Origin: Limimaricola hongkongensis DSM 17492
Lineage (GTDB): Bacteria > Pseudomonadota > Alphaproteobacteria > Rhodobacterales > Rhodobacteraceae
Assembly: GCF_000600975.2 (NCBI RefSeq)
Contig: NZ_KK088653.1
Span: 744,501-808,500 of the forward strand
Direction of reading: 5' to 3'
Length of the DNA: 64,000 bases
Part shown: positions 35,773 through 44,514 of the stretch, piece after piece
How positions within the stretch are numbered: position 1 is the first letter of the stretch
Layout: every line of letters begins with the position of its first letter
Notes under the pieces: generated by a model
Seen by the model: the letters and a program-made list of their open reading frames with translations, nothing else
Told to the model about the DNA's origin: nothing
Database searches by the model: none
Position numbers and translations under genes: made by a program

Positions 35773-36759
35773 TCAGCGCCCGGCGGTGCTCACCGCGCTT
35801 TCGGGCAGCTCCTCGTCGAAGCAGCGCTGGTAGAACTCGGCCACGGTCTGGCGCTCCAGCTCGTCGCACTTGTTGAGGAACGACAGCCGGAAGGCATAGC
35901 CCACGTCGCGGAAGATCTCGGCGTTCTGGGCCCAGTTGATCACCGTGCGCGGGCTCATCACCGTCGACAGGTCGCCGTTCATGAAGGCGGTGCGGGTGAG
36001 ATCGGCCACCGCGACCATCTGGCTCACCTGCTGGCGGCCCTCGGCGGTGTTGTAATGCGGCGCCTTCGACAGCACGATCGCGGCCTCGGCGTCATGGCTG
36101 AGATAGTTCAGCGTTGCGACGAGCGACCAGCGGTCCATCTGCGCCTGGTTGATCTGCTGGGTGCCGTGATAAAGCCCGGTGGTGTCGCCCAGGCCCACCG
36201 TGTTGGCGGTGGCGAAGAGCCGGAAATAGGGGTTCGGCGTCAGCACCTGGTTCTGGTCCATCAGGGTGAGCTTGCCGTCGGTCTCCAGCACCCTCTGGAT
36301 CACGAACATCACGTCGGCCCGGCCCGCATCGTATTCGTCGAACACGATGGCGCAGGGGTGGCGCAGCGCCCAGGGCAGGATGCCTTCGGCGAACTCGGTC
36401 ACCTGCTTGCCGTCTTTCAGCTTGATCGCGTCCTTGCCGATCAGGTCGATGCGGGAGATGTGGCTGTCGAGGTTGACGCGCACGCAGGGCCAGTTGAGCC
36501 GGGCCGCGACCTGTTCGATATGGGTCGACTTGCCGGTGCCGTGATAGCCCTGCACCATGACCCGGCGATTGGCCGAGAAGCCCGCGAGAATGGCGCGGGT
36601 GGTGTCGGGGTCGAACTTGTAGGTCGGGTCGATGTCGGGCACCCGGTCGGAGCGGTCGGCAAAGCCCTTGACCTTCATGGCGCTGTCGAAGCCGAAGGTC
36701 TCGCGGATGTCGATTTCCTCGGTCGGGCGGGCGTTGAGGTCGGTCTGGGCGTTGGCCAT
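35773..36759 (-). CDS. cobS: Cobaltochelatase AAA+ subunit CobS
   Basis: The 328-residue MoxR-like AAA+ ATPase has Walker [10 protein letters not shown] at 71-79, Walker [10 protein letters not shown] near 138-146 and a sensor motif [11 protein letters not shown] near residue 192. It forms a hexamer with CobT that energises the CobN chelatase. It is divergent from the ECF sigma gene. Length and N-terminal sequence ([20 protein letters not shown]) match the alphaproteobacterial family. Confidence 0.95.
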   Translation of the reverse strand: MANAQTDLNARPTEEIDIRETFGFDSAMKVKGFADRSDRVPDIDPTYKFDPDTTRAILAGFSANRRVMVQGYHGTGKSTHIEQVAARLNWPCVRVNLDSHISRIDLIGKDAIKLKDGKQVTEFAEGILPWALRHPCAIVFDEYDAGRADVMFVIQRVLETDGKLTLMDQNQVLTPNPYFRLFATANTVGLGDTTGLYHGTQQINQAQMDRWSLVATLNYLSHDAEAAIVLSKAPHYNTAEGRQQVSQMVAVADLTRTAFMNGDLSTVMSPRTVINWAQNAEIFRDVGYAFRLSFLNKCDELERQTVAEFYQRCFDEELPESAVSTAGR

Positions 36760-36935
36760 GGTGATCCTTTCGCGTGCGGGCGAGAAGCCCTCATTTGCGG
36801 TCGCGCCAAGTGATGGAGCATCGCGCGGCGGGGTTCAAGGGCCACGCGGCGCGGGCATCGGCCGGGGCCCGCTTGCCTTTTCGCGCGCGGGCGTCATTGT
36901 CCGGCCATGCCCATGCCACAGGACACCGCATCACC

Positions 36936-37490
36936 ATGTCGCGCCTGACCGAGATCGAAACGATGATCGGCCGGGTCGCGCTGGGCGACCGGGCGGCCTT
37001 CGGCGCGCTTTACGACGCGACCTCGGCGAAACTCTTCGGGATCTGCCTGCGTGTCTTGGACAACCGCGCAGAAGCGGAGGACGCGCTGCAGGAGGTGTTC
37101 GTGAAAGTGTGGCACAATGCCGGGCGTTATCAGGTCAACGGGCTGAGCCCGATGACATGGCTCATCACCATCGCCCGCAACCATGCCATCGACCGGTTGC
37201 GGATGCGGCGCAAGTCCGAGCGGCGCGCGGGCGGCGACATGAACGCGGTGGCCGAGATGGCGGATTCCGCACCCGGCCCCGAAGCGCGCGCCGTCGCGGC
37301 CTCCGAGAACGCCCGGATCGGGCGTTGCCTGACCGAGCTCGACCCCGACCGGGCGGAAGCGGTGCGCGGTGCCTATCTGGCAGGCGAAAGCTATGCCGAG
37401 CTGGCGACGCGGTTCGGCGTGCCGCTCAACACCATGCGGACATGGCTGCGGCGCAGCCTGATGCGGCTTAAGGAGTGCCTGACGCGATGA
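36936..37490 (+). CDS. ECF-type RNA polymerase sigma factor
   Basis: The 184-residue protein has sigma region 2 (about residues 12-85, with DAEDALQEVFVKVWHNAGRY-like sequence EDALQEVFVKVWH and PMTWLITIARNHAIDRLR) and region 4 (about 125-180, with GESYAELATRFGVPLNTMRT). The ATG at 36936 has only a weak AGG upstream. The next gene overlaps it by four bases and encodes a matching membrane anti-sigma factor. Group members of this type respond to oxidative or envelope stress, but the signal here is not deducible. Confidence 0.92.
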   Translation: MSRLTEIETMIGRVALGDRAAFGALYDATSAKLFGICLRVLDNRAEAEDALQEVFVKVWHNAGRYQVNGLSPMTWLITIARNHAIDRLRMRRKSERRAGGDMNAVAEMADSAPGPEARAVAASENARIGRCLTELDPDRAEAVRGAYLAGESYAELATRFGVPLNTMRTWLRRSLMRLKECLTR

Positions 37491-38179
37491 CCGGGGCCGG
37501 CGATCACCATGACGACGACAGCGCCCTGGCCGCCGAGCACGTGCTCGGGCTTCTGGAAGGCGATGAGCTGGCGCGGGCCGAAAAACGGCTGGAAAGCGAC
37601 ACGGCCTACCGCGCGCTTCATGCCGACTGGACCGAGGAGCTGAGCGCGATCGCGGACGGCATCGCCCCCGAAACACCGCCCGCACGGGTCAGGCGCGCGA
37701 TCGACAGGCGCCTGTTCGGCGCCCGGCGCGAGGGGCTGTTGCGCCGGCTCGGGCTGTGGCCCGCGCTGGGGGCGGCGGCGCTGGCGGCGGGGAGCTACGC
37801 GGTGGTCACCAATCTCGACATGCTGCGTCCCGACCCCGCCGGGCCGGGGCTTCGGGCCGAGATCGCGGCCGAGGATCGCAGTCTCGTGGTGCAGGTGGCC
37901 TATGATCCGGCCGCGCCCGACGCGCTGCGCGTCTCGCGGCCCAGCGGCGAGGCGGCGCCGGGCCGGTCCTTGGAGCTGTGGCTGATCGCGGGCGAGGCGG
38001 CGCCGATTTCGCTCGGCCTGCTGCCCGACGACCGCGAGGGCCGCCTGACCGTGCCCGAAGAGCTGCGCCCGCTCTTGCCGCAGGCGGTGCTCGCGGTGTC
38101 CGACGAGCCGGCGGGCGGCTCGCCCGAGGCGGGGCCCACCGGCCCGGTGGTGGCGGCGGGACCGGTCACGACCCTCTGA
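37487..38179 (+). CDS. Membrane-bound anti-sigma factor (RskA-like)
   Basis: The 230-residue protein has an N-terminal sigma-binding helical domain (AAEHVLGLLEGDELARAEKR; no zinc-binding His/Cys set), one transmembrane helix (about residues 88-108) and a periplasmic C-terminal RskA-type domain (LELWLIAGEAAPISLGLLP). The ATG at 37487 overlaps the sigma factor stop (ATGA). AAGGAG lies 12 bases upstream, inside the sigma gene. It presumably sequesters the sigma factor at the membrane until a signal triggers release. Confidence 0.88.
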   Translation: MTGAGDHHDDDSALAAEHVLGLLEGDELARAEKRLESDTAYRALHADWTEELSAIADGIAPETPPARVRRAIDRRLFGARREGLLRRLGLWPALGAAALAAGSYAVVTNLDMLRPDPAGPGLRAEIAAEDRSLVVQVAYDPAAPDALRVSRPSGEAAPGRSLELWLIAGEAAPISLGLLPDDREGRLTVPEELRPLLPQAVLAVSDEPAGGSPEAGPTGPVVAAGPVTTL

Positions 38180-38203
38180 CCGGCTGCCGGGGGCGCGCCG
38201 CCT

Positions 38204-38233
38204 CCCTTCACCATTCCCCAAATACGCAAATCC
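38204..38233. repeat. Short intergenic repeat, copy A (convergent 3' ends)
   Basis: A 30-base element containing TTCACCATTCCCCAAATACG lies between the convergent anti-sigma and J-domain genes. It is 27 of 30 identical to the element at 58880-58909, which sits in an equivalent convergent gap. Confidence 0.75.
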
Positions 38234-38275
38234 CCCCGGCGGCCGCCACGCGCGGCGCCGGGCCTTCTCGCGCGA

Positions 38276-38926
38276 TCAGTCCTTGTCGCGGAAGGACTTG
38301 CTGTCCTTGATCTGGTCCCAGGCCCAGACCACCTCGGAGAGCTGCTCCTCCTGGCTGCGATCGCCGCCGTTCATGTCGGGGTGCAGCACCTTGATCAGCG
38401 CCTTGTAGGATTTGCGGATCTCGGCCTTGGACCAGCTGTCCTTGGCGTCGAGCACCTCGAGTGCGCGGCGTTCGGTCGCGGGCAGACGGCGGGTATGACC
38501 GCCCTGCTGGGCGGCGTTGCGGCCGGGGTTGCGGGTGGCGTTCTCGCCCAGCACCTGGTGCGGGTCGTCGACGCCTAGGCGCGCCCATGCCCGCTGTTCC
38601 TCGCTGCGCTTGCCAAAGGGCTTGGTCGAGCGGCCCCAGACCCGGTCGGTGTCGACCTGCTCGGCATATTCCGCTTCGGTCGAGCCGTCGAAGAAATTCC
38701 ACTTCAGATTGTATTCGCGCACGTGGTCTTTGCAGAACCAGAAATAGTCGTCGAGGATGTCGGGCGATTTCGGGGCGCGGTACTTGCCCGCCTCTTCGCA
38801 ACCGGGGTGGTCGCAGACCCGTGTCGAGGTCTCGAAGGCGCCGGACATCCCGCGTCTGCCGCGCGGGTTTTTCTTCTTCGATGCCGATACCGACATATCG
38901 AAACCGAAGGGGTCGTTCTTTGCCAT
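38276..38926 (-). CDS. J-domain (DnaJ-like) protein
   Basis: A 216-residue protein with a J domain at the C-terminus rather than the N-terminus (about residues 160-216). It includes the invariant HPD in KVLHPDMNGGD, which stimulates DnaK ATPase. The N-terminal part has a CDHPGCEEAG block (two Cys) and a further Cys in DYFWFCKDH, a possible metal-binding cluster. The ATG at 38926 is used because GAGG lies six bases upstream. The client is unknown. This domain order is common in alphaproteobacteria. Confidence 0.88.
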   Translation of the reverse strand: MAKNDPFGFDMSVSASKKKNPRGRRGMSGAFETSTRVCDHPGCEEAGKYRAPKSPDILDDYFWFCKDHVREYNLKWNFFDGSTEAEYAEQVDTDRVWGRSTKPFGKRSEEQRAWARLGVDDPHQVLGENATRNPGRNAAQQGGHTRRLPATERRALEVLDAKDSWSKAEIRKSYKALIKVLHPDMNGGDRSQEEQLSEVVWAWDQIKDSKSFRDKD

Positions 38927-39031
38927 GCTCTGCCTCATCCTTTCGAGTCGGACGCGGCAGTTTAGTCCAAAGCGCCGGAGATTGAAGGGGCGGAGGGCAT
39001 TTTGTGCCTCTTCGGCGCCGCCCCGCCGGGG

Positions 39032-39445
39032 TCAGTCGCCGCTTTTGGCGGTGACCTGCGGCGCGGGACGATCGGGGATGTCCTGCGCCTCTCGGGCGCT
39101 GGGCACGGCGCGCGAGGCGGCGGGCATTTCGTCGCGGCTGGCGCTCAGCCCCTGCTTGCCTTGCGGGGTGGCCATGGGTTCTGCGGCGACGGGCGTGGCG
39201 GGGGCCGCCTGCGCCGTGGCGCGGCGGAACACCAGCACCGAATGGTGGACGATGCTGCGCCCGCGCAGCCCGTGCCGCTCTTCGCACGGCAGGGTTTCGG
39301 CGCGCAGGTATTCCCAGCCCTTGGCGCCCAGCTCGTTGATCGTACCTTGCAGCGCGTGGGCGTAGCGGTCCTCGGGCGTCTTGAGGCCGCGTTCCTTCTG
39401 GCCGCGCCTTGGGGCGGGGACGACGCGGTATTCAAAGGCGGTCAT
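39032..39445 (-). CDS. DUF4177 domain protein
   Basis: The 137-residue protein has an N-terminal DUF4177 domain (FEYRVVPAPRRG, then INELGAKGWEYLRAE and SVLVFRR, residues about 1-75) and a disordered Ala/Pro-rich tail. It starts 21 bases after gatB on the same strand and is probably cotranscribed. The role is unknown. Confidence 0.8.
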   Translation of the reverse strand: MTAFEYRVVPAPRRGQKERGLKTPEDRYAHALQGTINELGAKGWEYLRAETLPCEERHGLRGRSIVHHSVLVFRRATAQAAPATPVAAEPMATPQGKQGLSASRDEMPAASRAVPSAREAQDIPDRPAPQVTAKSGD

Positions 39446-39466
39446 GGCGCTCTCCTGTGGCCGGGC

Positions 39467-40990
39467 TCAGAGCCCGAGCTTCTGGGTGACGATCTGGTTG
39501 ACGGCGGCGGGGTTGGCCTTGCCGCCGGTGGATTTCATCACCTGGCCGACGAACCAGCCCGCGAGCTTGGGGTTCTGCTTGGCCTTTTCGACCTGCGCGG
39601 GGTTCTGGGCGATGATCTCGTCGACCGCCGCCTCGATGGCGCCGGTATCGGTGACCTGCTTCATGCCGCGTTCCTCGACGATCTTCGCCGGCTCGCCGCC
39701 TTCGGTATAGACGATCTCGAACAGGTCCTTGGCGATCTTGCCCGAAATGTCGCCCTTGGCGATGAGCGCCACGATATCGCCGAGCTGGCCGGGGCTGACC
39801 GGGCTCGCTTCGATGCCCAGATCGTCCTTCTTGAGCCGTCCGAACAGCTCGTTGATGACCCAGTTGGCGGCCAGCTTGCCATCCTTGGCGCTGTCGAGAT
39901 GGTTCACCACCGCCTCGAAATAGACGGCGTTGGCGAGTTCCGCCGTCAGCACGCCCGCGTCGTAATCCGACAGGCCCATATCGGCCATGAAGCGCGCCTT
40001 CTTGGCGTCGGGCAGCTCGGGCAGGTGGGCGGCGATGTCGTCGACCCAGGACTGCTCGATCTCGAGCGGCAGCAGGTCGGGATCGGGGAAGTAGCGGTAG
40101 TCATGCGCCTCTTCCTTGGAGCGCATGGAGCGGGTCTCGTTCTTGTCCGGGTCGTAAAGCCGGGTTTCCTGGACGACCTCGCCGCCATCTTCGAGGATGG
40201 CGATCTGGCGCCGCGCCTCGAAATCGATCGCGGCCTGGATGAAGCGCATGGAGTTCATGTTCTTGATCTCGCAGCGCGTGCCGAGATGGTCGAAATCCTG
40301 CGTCTCCTGATACTTCTCGTAATCGCCCGGACGGCAGACCGAGACGTTGACGTCGGCGCGCAGGTTGCCGTTCTGCATGTTGCCATCGCAGGTCCCGAGG
40401 TAGCGCAGGATCTGGCGCAGCTTGCCGACATAGGCCGCCGCCTCCTCGGGGCCGCGGATGTCGGGGCGCGAGACGATCTCCATCAGCGCCACGCCGGTGC
40501 GGTTGAGATCGACGAAGGACATGTTGGGGTCCATGTCGTGGATCGACTTGCCCGCGTCCTGCTCGAGGTGGATGCGCTCGATGCGGACCTTGCGGGCCAC
40601 GCCCGCCCCCATCTCGACGATCACCTCGCCCTCGCCGACGATCGGGTGGTAGAGCTGGCTGATCTGGTAGCCCTGCGGCAGGTCCGGGTAGAAGTAGTTC
40701 TTGCGGTCGAAGGCCGAGCGCAGGTTGATTTCGGCCTTCAGGCCCAGACCGGTGCGCACGGCCTGCGCCACGCAGCCCTCGTTGATCACCGGCAGCATGC
40801 CGGGCATGCCCGCGTCGATGAAAGACACGTTGGAGTTCGGCTCGGCGCCAAATTCGGTCGAGGCGCCGGAGAACAGCTTGGCGCGGGTTGCGACCTGCGC
40901 ATGCACCTCGAGGCCGATCACCAGCTCCCAGTCGCCCTGCGCGCCCGCGATCACCTTGGGGGCGGGGGCCTCGTATGTCAGGTCCAGCAT
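39467..40990 (-). CDS. gatB: Asp-tRNA(Asn)/Glu-tRNA(Gln) amidotransferase subunit GatB
   Basis: The subunit of GatCAB that binds misacylated tRNA and transfers ammonia to Glu-tRNA(Gln) or Asp-tRNA(Asn). The protein has 507 residues. The N-terminal cradle has [20 protein letters not shown] and the [11 protein letters not shown] and [14 protein letters not shown] blocks. The C-terminal YqeY-like tail ends [20 protein letters not shown]. The ATG at 40990 is chosen because AAGGAGAGG lies just upstream. GatA and GatC are not in the window. Confidence 0.96.
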   Translation of the reverse strand: MLDLTYEAPAPKVIAGAQGDWELVIGLEVHAQVATRAKLFSGASTEFGAEPNSNVSFIDAGMPGMLPVINEGCVAQAVRTGLGLKAEINLRSAFDRKNYFYPDLPQGYQISQLYHPIVGEGEVIVEMGAGVARKVRIERIHLEQDAGKSIHDMDPNMSFVDLNRTGVALMEIVSRPDIRGPEEAAAYVGKLRQILRYLGTCDGNMQNGNLRADVNVSVCRPGDYEKYQETQDFDHLGTRCEIKNMNSMRFIQAAIDFEARRQIAILEDGGEVVQETRLYDPDKNETRSMRSKEEAHDYRYFPDPDLLPLEIEQSWVDDIAAHLPELPDAKKARFMADMGLSDYDAGVLTAELANAVYFEAVVNHLDSAKDGKLAANWVINELFGRLKKDDLGIEASPVSPGQLGDIVALIAKGDISGKIAKDLFEIVYTEGGEPAKIVEERGMKQVTDTGAIEAAVDEIIAQNPAQVEKAKQNPKLAGWFVGQVMKSTGGKANPAAVNQIVTQKLGL

Positions 40991-41215
40991 GGGAGCCTCT
41001 CCTTGCAGGTTTGTCGGCATATTGTCGCGGCCTGATTAGGCGCGAACGGGCCGGTCTTCAAGGGTCGGGAAGCGGGGGCAGGGATCGGCATCCTCGCGGC
41101 ATGACTGCGCGGCAACCCGCCCAAATCCGGGGTATCGCGTCCGGCGGACTCGACACGAGGCCGCCCGCGAAGGCAGACAAAGCGCAGTTGCTGCCACAAC
41201 GGACCAAAACCCGAC

Positions 41216-41872
41216 ATGTTCCCGACAATCGTTTCCGCGCGCCTGCGCCGTCTCCTGCCGATCGCTCTGCTCAGCCTCGGCGCCGCCTGCGCGCAGGTTC
41301 CCGAACCCGAAGCCCGTGTCGCCACGCCCGCCGCGCTGCCGGTGATGGCCTGGGACCACCGCCCCGAAAGCGCCGAATGGACCGACGCGACGCTCGCCGC
41401 GCTCAAATCACATGGCGCGCCGCTGCTGAGCCAGGTGCCCGGCGACATCGACACCTGGTGCCCCGGCTATGCCGAGGCCAGCGAGGACGAGCGCGCCGCC
41501 TTCTGGGCGGGGATGCTGTCGGCGTTGGCCAAGCATGAAAGCACCTGGAACCCGGCGGCGGTCGGCGGCGGCGGCAAATGGTTCGGCCTCGTGCAGATCG
41601 CGCCCGCCACCGCGCGCGGCTATGGCTGTGCCGCGGGCAGCGGCTCGGCGCTCAAGGACGGGGTGGCCAACCTGTCCTGCGCGGTGCGGATCGCCGCGCG
41701 CACGGTGCGCCGCGACGGTGTCGTCTCGGCGGGCATGCGGGGCCTCGCGGCGGATTGGGGCCCGTTCCACAGCGCCCGCAAGCGGTCCGAGATGGTGAAC
41801 TGGACCCGCAGCCAGAGCTATTGCCAGCCGCGCCAGGCCGCGTCGGACGACCCGGCCAGATCGGCGGGTTGA
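41216..41872 (+). CDS. Lysozyme-like (SLT-fold) lipoprotein, tandem paralogue 1
   Basis: A 218-residue secreted protein. The signal peptide ends in a lipobox (LSLGAACAQ, Cys at about residue 26), suggesting a lipoprotein. The transglycosylase-like domain has a candidate catalytic glutamate in AKHESTWNP, then GKWFGLVQIAPATARGYGC and RGLAADWGPF. Four cysteines (WCP, YGC, LSC, SYC) are shared with the next gene. It is probably active on, or binding, peptidoglycan in the periplasm. It may be cotranscribed with the paralogue 113 bases downstream. Confidence 0.8.
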   Translation: MFPTIVSARLRRLLPIALLSLGAACAQVPEPEARVATPAALPVMAWDHRPESAEWTDATLAALKSHGAPLLSQVPGDIDTWCPGYAEASEDERAAFWAGMLSALAKHESTWNPAAVGGGGKWFGLVQIAPATARGYGCAAGSGSALKDGVANLSCAVRIAARTVRRDGVVSAGMRGLAADWGPFHSARKRSEMVNWTRSQSYCQPRQAASDDPARSAG

Positions 41873-41985
41873 TCCCGATGCCTGTCGCCGCCGCGACACA
41901 GGGGCGGGGTCACGACGGCCAAGCGCGCGGCGATACGCCATTTTCGCGTTGCATCGTGTCTTTGCGACGGTGCAGTTATCCCCCT

Positions 41986-42843
41986 ATGCTCGTGGCTTTG
42001 ACGTTCCTGGGGGGATCGATGGCCGTGATGCCGGGTTCGATGGTCCACGCCGAGCCGTCGGACCCGGCCGAATTTTCCGTCTCGACCGACACGGCCCCAT
42101 CCACGCCCACGCCGCCCTTCATGGGGCCAAGCGCGCCTCGGATCGTGGTGCCGCCATCGCCCGCGCCGAAGCTTCAGATCGACCCGCGCCCCGTCGCCGG
42201 ATTGCGTCCCATGCCGCGCCCCGCGACACTGGCGGCGGCGCCGGTTTCGCCGCGATCCGGCCTGCGCCCGGCCGCGCGCGATCCTTTCCTTCCCTCCGCC
42301 CGCTGGGACGGCAAGCCCGGCACCGGGATCTGGACCCGCGGGCTGATGGCGGCGCTGCGCGGCCCGGCCTCGGATCTGGCCGGGGTCGTGCCCGGCGACA
42401 TCGCGACATGGTGCCCGGCCTATGCGCAGAACCCGCCCGAGCTGCGCCGCGCCTTCTGGGTCGGGGTGATGTCGGCGCTGTCGCGTCTTGAGAGCCGTCA
42501 CCGGGCGGACGCGGTGGGCGGCGGCGGTCTCTATCACGGGCTGTTGCAGATCCTGCCCGGCACGGCGCGCGGCTATGGCTGCGTGGCGCGGAACGGGACG
42601 ATGCTGCGCGATCCGGTCCGCAACCTGAGCTGTGCCGCGCGGATCATGGCGCGCACGGTCAAGCGCGATCGCGCCGTCGCGCTGAAAGATGGTCGGCGGG
42701 CCGGGATCGCCGCCGATTGGGGCCCGATGACCAAGCCCGCGATGCGCGCCGAGATGGCGGCCTGGACCCGCGAGCAGAGCTATTGCCGCCCCACGGCGCA
42801 GCTGTCGGTGCCGCGCCCCAAGGCCCGACCCGCCGCGGGCTGA
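41986..42843 (+). CDS. Lysozyme-like (SLT-fold) secreted protein, tandem paralogue 2
   Basis: A 285-residue protein. The hydrophobic signal (LVALTFLGG... to VHA) is followed by a Pro-rich stretch of about 90 residues and a domain closely similar to the preceding gene: VPGDIATWCPAYA, SRLESRHRADAVGGGG with the candidate catalytic Glu, GLLQILPGTARGYGC, AGIAADWGP and EQSYC. It lacks a clear lipobox, unlike paralogue 1. The start is uncertain. A GTG at 41956 would add a positively charged signal-peptide N-region (SLRRCSYPP). The stop is four bases from the convergent acyltransferase gene. Confidence 0.78.
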   Translation: MLVALTFLGGSMAVMPGSMVHAEPSDPAEFSVSTDTAPSTPTPPFMGPSAPRIVVPPSPAPKLQIDPRPVAGLRPMPRPATLAAAPVSPRSGLRPAARDPFLPSARWDGKPGTGIWTRGLMAALRGPASDLAGVVPGDIATWCPAYAQNPPELRRAFWVGVMSALSRLESRHRADAVGGGGLYHGLLQILPGTARGYGCVARNGTMLRDPVRNLSCAARIMARTVKRDRAVALKDGRRAGIAADWGPMTKPAMRAEMAAWTREQSYCRPTAQLSVPRPKARPAAG

Positions 42844-42847
42844 GACG

Positions 42848-43711
42848 TCAGACCTTGGGGCGCAGCGGCGACCGTGTGGAGCGCACGAGGCTGACCGTCG
42901 GCGCGTCGCGGCCGCCCAGCGCCAGCGTGGCGCGGCGCAGCATCTCGATCCCGCCCTCGGAACTCGTGGGCAGCGAGGCGGGCGAGATCTCCTCGCCCAC
43001 GGTCACCACATAAGGCTGGCGATCCTTGTTCAGCATCTCGTGGAACAGGGTGATGTCGCGCAGCGTCGGATGGATCAGGTCGAACAGGTAGAACAGCGCC
43101 GAGTTGCGGGCACGGATGTTCACCGGGATCACCGGCAGGTCGAACTTGCGCGCTAGCATCGCCGCCGAGGGCATCCAAGGGCGTTCATGCAGCTGCAGGC
43201 CGCGCCGCTTGGCAAGCCGGCCCGAGGGGAAGATGACGCCGAGCCGCCCGTCCTTCACCGCCTGCCGGGTCAGGTCCATCGTCACCTTGGTCTTGGCGTG
43301 GCTGCGCTTTTCCTTGCGCCATTCCACCGGCAGGATCAGGTCCTCCATCTGCGGCAGCACCCGCAGGATGTCGCCATTGGCATAGATGAAGAGGTCGGGC
43401 CGGATCGTCTTGAGCGCGTGGTAGAGCATGATCCCGTCGGCGATGCCGGTGGGGTGATTGGCGACGATGAGCGCCGGGCCGTGGCGCGGCACGTTGTCGA
43501 GACCGGTCACCGTGAGATGCTTGGCCAGCATGTCGCCCATGTCGCCCATGATCCGCGCGGTCGGCTCGTCGCGCAGCTCGGTGCCGATGGCGACGGTGCG
43601 GTCATAGGACAGGGCAAGGTGCAAAAGACCGCGCAACGGCCTCACGAGAGGCGATTGCCGGAACATCCAGGGCGCACGTTCGGCAATCAGCGGGTCAATG
43701 CGGTCTTTCAT
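42848..43711 (-). CDS. Lysophospholipid acyltransferase (PlsC-like)
   Basis: The 287-residue acyltransferase has motif I NHPTGIAD (the NHx4D catalytic pair, about residue 85). Motif III reads FPSGRLAKR instead of the common FPEGT, about residue 160, as in the hemolysin/OlsA-like branch. VIPVNIRARNS follows. It probably acylates glycerophospholipid or ornithine-lipid precursors at the inner membrane; the substrate is unclear. Upstream of its ATG is an 11-bp inverted repeat (43723-43783). Confidence 0.83.
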   Translation of the reverse strand: MKDRIDPLIAERAPWMFRQSPLVRPLRGLLHLALSYDRTVAIGTELRDEPTARIMGDMGDMLAKHLTVTGLDNVPRHGPALIVANHPTGIADGIMLYHALKTIRPDLFIYANGDILRVLPQMEDLILPVEWRKEKRSHAKTKVTMDLTRQAVKDGRLGVIFPSGRLAKRRGLQLHERPWMPSAAMLARKFDLPVIPVNIRARNSALFYLFDLIHPTLRDITLFHEMLNKDRQPYVVTVGEEISPASLPTSSEGGIEMLRRATLALGGRDAPTVSLVRSTRSPLRPKV

Positions 43712-43722
43712 GAAGCTTCAAT

Positions 43723-43783
43723 AACCATTGCCACGAGACAGTTCCGTGACATTTGCGGGATCGGCGGGCATTTGGCAATGGTT
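43723..43783. promoter_or_regulatory. 11-base inverted repeat upstream of the acyltransferase gene
   Basis: AACCATTGCCA (43723-43733) and TGGCAATGGTT (43773-43783) are perfect complements 39 bases apart, starting 12 bases upstream of the acyltransferase ATG. This arrangement fits a paired operator or a leader hairpin. Confidence 0.4.
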
Positions 43784-43869
43784 GCACCCACCCGAGGGGC
43801 CGTGCAGCGGCGGGGCGCTGCAACCCTGAATGGGCGCGGCGGAGAGCCGCCGCACCCTCGGGGTGTCGC

Positions 43870-44430
43870 TCAGGCCGCCTTGCGCGGGTGTTTTCCTTCG
43901 CGCACCTCTTCGATGATCTTGGCCACGAAGGCATCGAGATCGTCGGGATTGCGGCTGGTGATGATGCCTTGATCGGTCGCGACCTCGCGGTCGACCACGC
44001 GGGCGCCTGCGTTCTTCAGGTCCGTACGGATCGAGGGATAGGAGGTCATCTCGCGATCGCGCACGACATCGGCCTCGATCAGCATCCATGGCCCGTGGCA
44101 GATCGCGGCGACGATCTTGCCCGCGGCGGTGAAGTCCTTCACCAGCTGCACCGCCTCGGGCTTGGTGCGCAGGATGTCGGGGTTGATCTGGCCACCCGGC
44201 AGAACGATCGCGTGGTAATCCTCGACCCGTGCCTCCGAGATCTTCAGATCGACATCGGCCTTGGGGCCCCAGTCGGTTTCGTCCCAGCTTTTGATGGGTT
44301 CGCCGTCGGGGCTTGCCACATGCACGGTGGCGCCGGCCTCGCGCAGCTTGTCGCGCGGCACCTCCAGCTCGACCCTTTCGAAGCCGTCGGTGGAAATGAT
44401 CAGGATCTTCGCGTCGGTGATGTCGGTCAT
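43870..44430 (-). CDS. DJ-1/PfpI family protein
   Basis: A 186-residue class I glutamine-amidotransferase-like protein of the PfpI/YhbO type. The nucleophile elbow is in AAICHGPWML (Cys near residue 105, followed by His), and a glutamate near residue 15 in GFERVELEVP completes the typical triad. Related proteins are deglycases or stress chaperones acting on glyoxal damage; which applies here is unknown. The ATG at 44430 is chosen because AAGGAG lies six bases upstream. That ribosome-binding site is enclosed in a long hairpin (44437-44477). It lies 84 bases downstream of pepN on the same strand. Confidence 0.88.
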   Translation of the reverse strand: MTDITDAKILIISTDGFERVELEVPRDKLREAGATVHVASPDGEPIKSWDETDWGPKADVDLKISEARVEDYHAIVLPGGQINPDILRTKPEAVQLVKDFTAAGKIVAAICHGPWMLIEADVVRDREMTSYPSIRTDLKNAGARVVDREVATDQGIITSRNPDDLDAFVAKIIEEVREGKHPRKAA

Positions 44431-44436
44431 GTCCGT

Positions 44437-44477
44437 CTCCTTGCGGTTCGGGTGTTCGATGCCCAAACCGCAAGGAG
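44437..44477 (-). promoter_or_regulatory. Hairpin sequestering the ribosome-binding site of the DJ-1/PfpI gene
   Basis: On the minus strand CTCCTTGCGGTTTGGG pairs with CCCGAACCGCAAGGAG: 16 bp with a single U-G pair and a 9-base loop. The 3' arm ends in AAGGAG, the Shine-Dalgarno sequence of the gene starting at 44430. No T-run follows, so it is not an intrinsic terminator for pepN. It should strongly limit translation unless melted, displaced or opened by a trans factor. Confidence 0.75.
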
Positions 44478-44514
44478 GGGGGAGGTGTTCCGCGACGCGG
44501 TGTCGCGGGGCAGG

